Positions 4,977 to 5,223 of a DNA stretch of 5,223 nucleotides are shown here, piece after piece (position 1 is the first letter of the stretch; each line of letters opens with the position of its first letter). The translations under genes and the position numbers were made by a program. This DNA comes from Thermodesulfatator sp. (lineage in GTDB: Bacteria; Desulfobacterota; Dissulfuribacteria; Dissulfuribacterales; QOAL01), in assembly GCA_003978135.1 (NCBI GenBank), contig QOAL01000110.1, positions 1 through 5,223 on the forward strand. Reading direction: 5' to 3'. The notes under the pieces were generated by a model. The model was not told the DNA's origin and did no database searches. It was given only the letters and a program-made list of their open reading frames with translations.

Positions 4977-5053
4977 TGCATCCTGGGCAAACTCGCCAAT
5001 TGCAGGATTTAGGCGACAATACAAGGTCTTACCCGGAGATTAGCATCTAAGCC

Positions 5054-5223
5054 ATGGAAGTCATAATTGCCAGCCCAACCCCAATGGAATCCCATGCCGT
5101 GGAACAGGTGGCAGAAAAACATTCATGCCGCCATCTGATCTCGGGAGTAGGACCGGCAATGACGGCACATGTTCTTACGCGGAATCTTGAGGCACTACGC
5201 AACAGCAGACCCCGGGCAATTTT
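5054..5223 (+). CDS. mqnB: Purine-nucleosidase family protein, probable futalosine hydrolase (5' part)
   Basis: The first 56 codons of a gene cut by the window end. The start MEVIIASPTPMES is a first beta strand with the (A/S)xPxE loop of this family. ISGVGPAMTAHVLTRNLEAL (about residues 29-48) matches the GVGPxxxA motif of nucleoside phosphorylase/nucleosidase proteins. The short distance between these two elements and the GVGP wording fit futalosine hydrolase (MqnB), which removes the base from futalosine in the alternative menaquinone pathway, better than MTA/SAH nucleosidase (MtnN), which usually has GIGKV and a longer gap. The catalytic Asp and most of the pocket lie beyond the window, so substrate is not settled. 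The ATG is fixed by an in-frame TAA two codons upstream (5048-5050). Only a distant GGAG (5034-5037) could serve as ribosome site. Its relation to the SAM genes may be coincidental. Confidence 0.7.
   Translation, partial: MEVIIASPTPMESHAVEQVAEKHSCRHLISGVGPAMTAHVLTRNLEALRNSRPRAI

Noticed and set aside
5054..5223. Reading the last gene as MTA/SAH nucleosidase that recycles the SpeE by-product
   Set aside because: This would be attractive next to speE, but the short gap between the first strand and GVGP fits futalosine hydrolase better, and the deciding C-terminal part is outside the window.

Overview
The window looks like a piece of chromosome from a free-living Gram-negative bacterium, most plausibly a member of the Desulfobacterota (old Deltaproteobacteria). 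This is inference. It rests on a PEP-CTERM sorting tail (Gram-negative bacteria that make exopolysaccharide), an apparent futalosine hydrolase (alternative menaquinone pathway), a PAS histidine kinase with an AHDYNNIL-type H-box, roughly balanced GC content, and structured intergenic repeats. No RNA gene, CRISPR array, transposase or phage gene was found.

Layout. Positions 3-77 are the last codons of a PEP-CTERM protein on the + strand, closed by a strong intrinsic terminator (107-137). Three genes then run on the - strand, transcribed from about 2365 down to 135. The first is an S-adenosylmethionine (SAM) decarboxylase homolog (1913-2365), the second a spermidine synthase, speE (1038-1916), which overlaps the first by 4 bases, and the third a SAM hydroxide adenosyltransferase or SAM hydrolase (135-974). 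A 397-base intergenic stretch (2366-2762) separates this group from a divergent + strand PAS-PAS histidine kinase (2763-4238). The kinase has an excellent sigma70-type promoter so close to its ATG that the mRNA is probably leaderless. Next comes a small cysteine-rich protein gene (4371-4895), enclosed by two copies of a 25-base inverted repeat (4309-4333 and 4933-4957). The window ends in the 5' part of a purine-nucleosidase-family gene, probably mqnB (5054 onwards).

How the genes fit together. The - strand genes all concern SAM: a decarboxylase-like protein, the aminopropyltransferase that consumes decarboxylated SAM, and an enzyme expected to split SAM into adenosine and methionine. The most unusual point is that the SAM decarboxylase homolog keeps the fold-defining motifs (PYGVSG, IHTWPE, GYAAIDIF) but lacks the Glu-Ser self-cleavage pair that makes the pyruvoyl cofactor, and also lacks the conserved catalytic cysteine. 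It therefore looks like a pseudoenzyme, perhaps a bacterial counterpart of the trypanosome 'prozyme', encoded directly before an apparently intact speE. Whether the kinase and the cysteine-rich protein have anything to do with polyamines cannot be told from the sequence.
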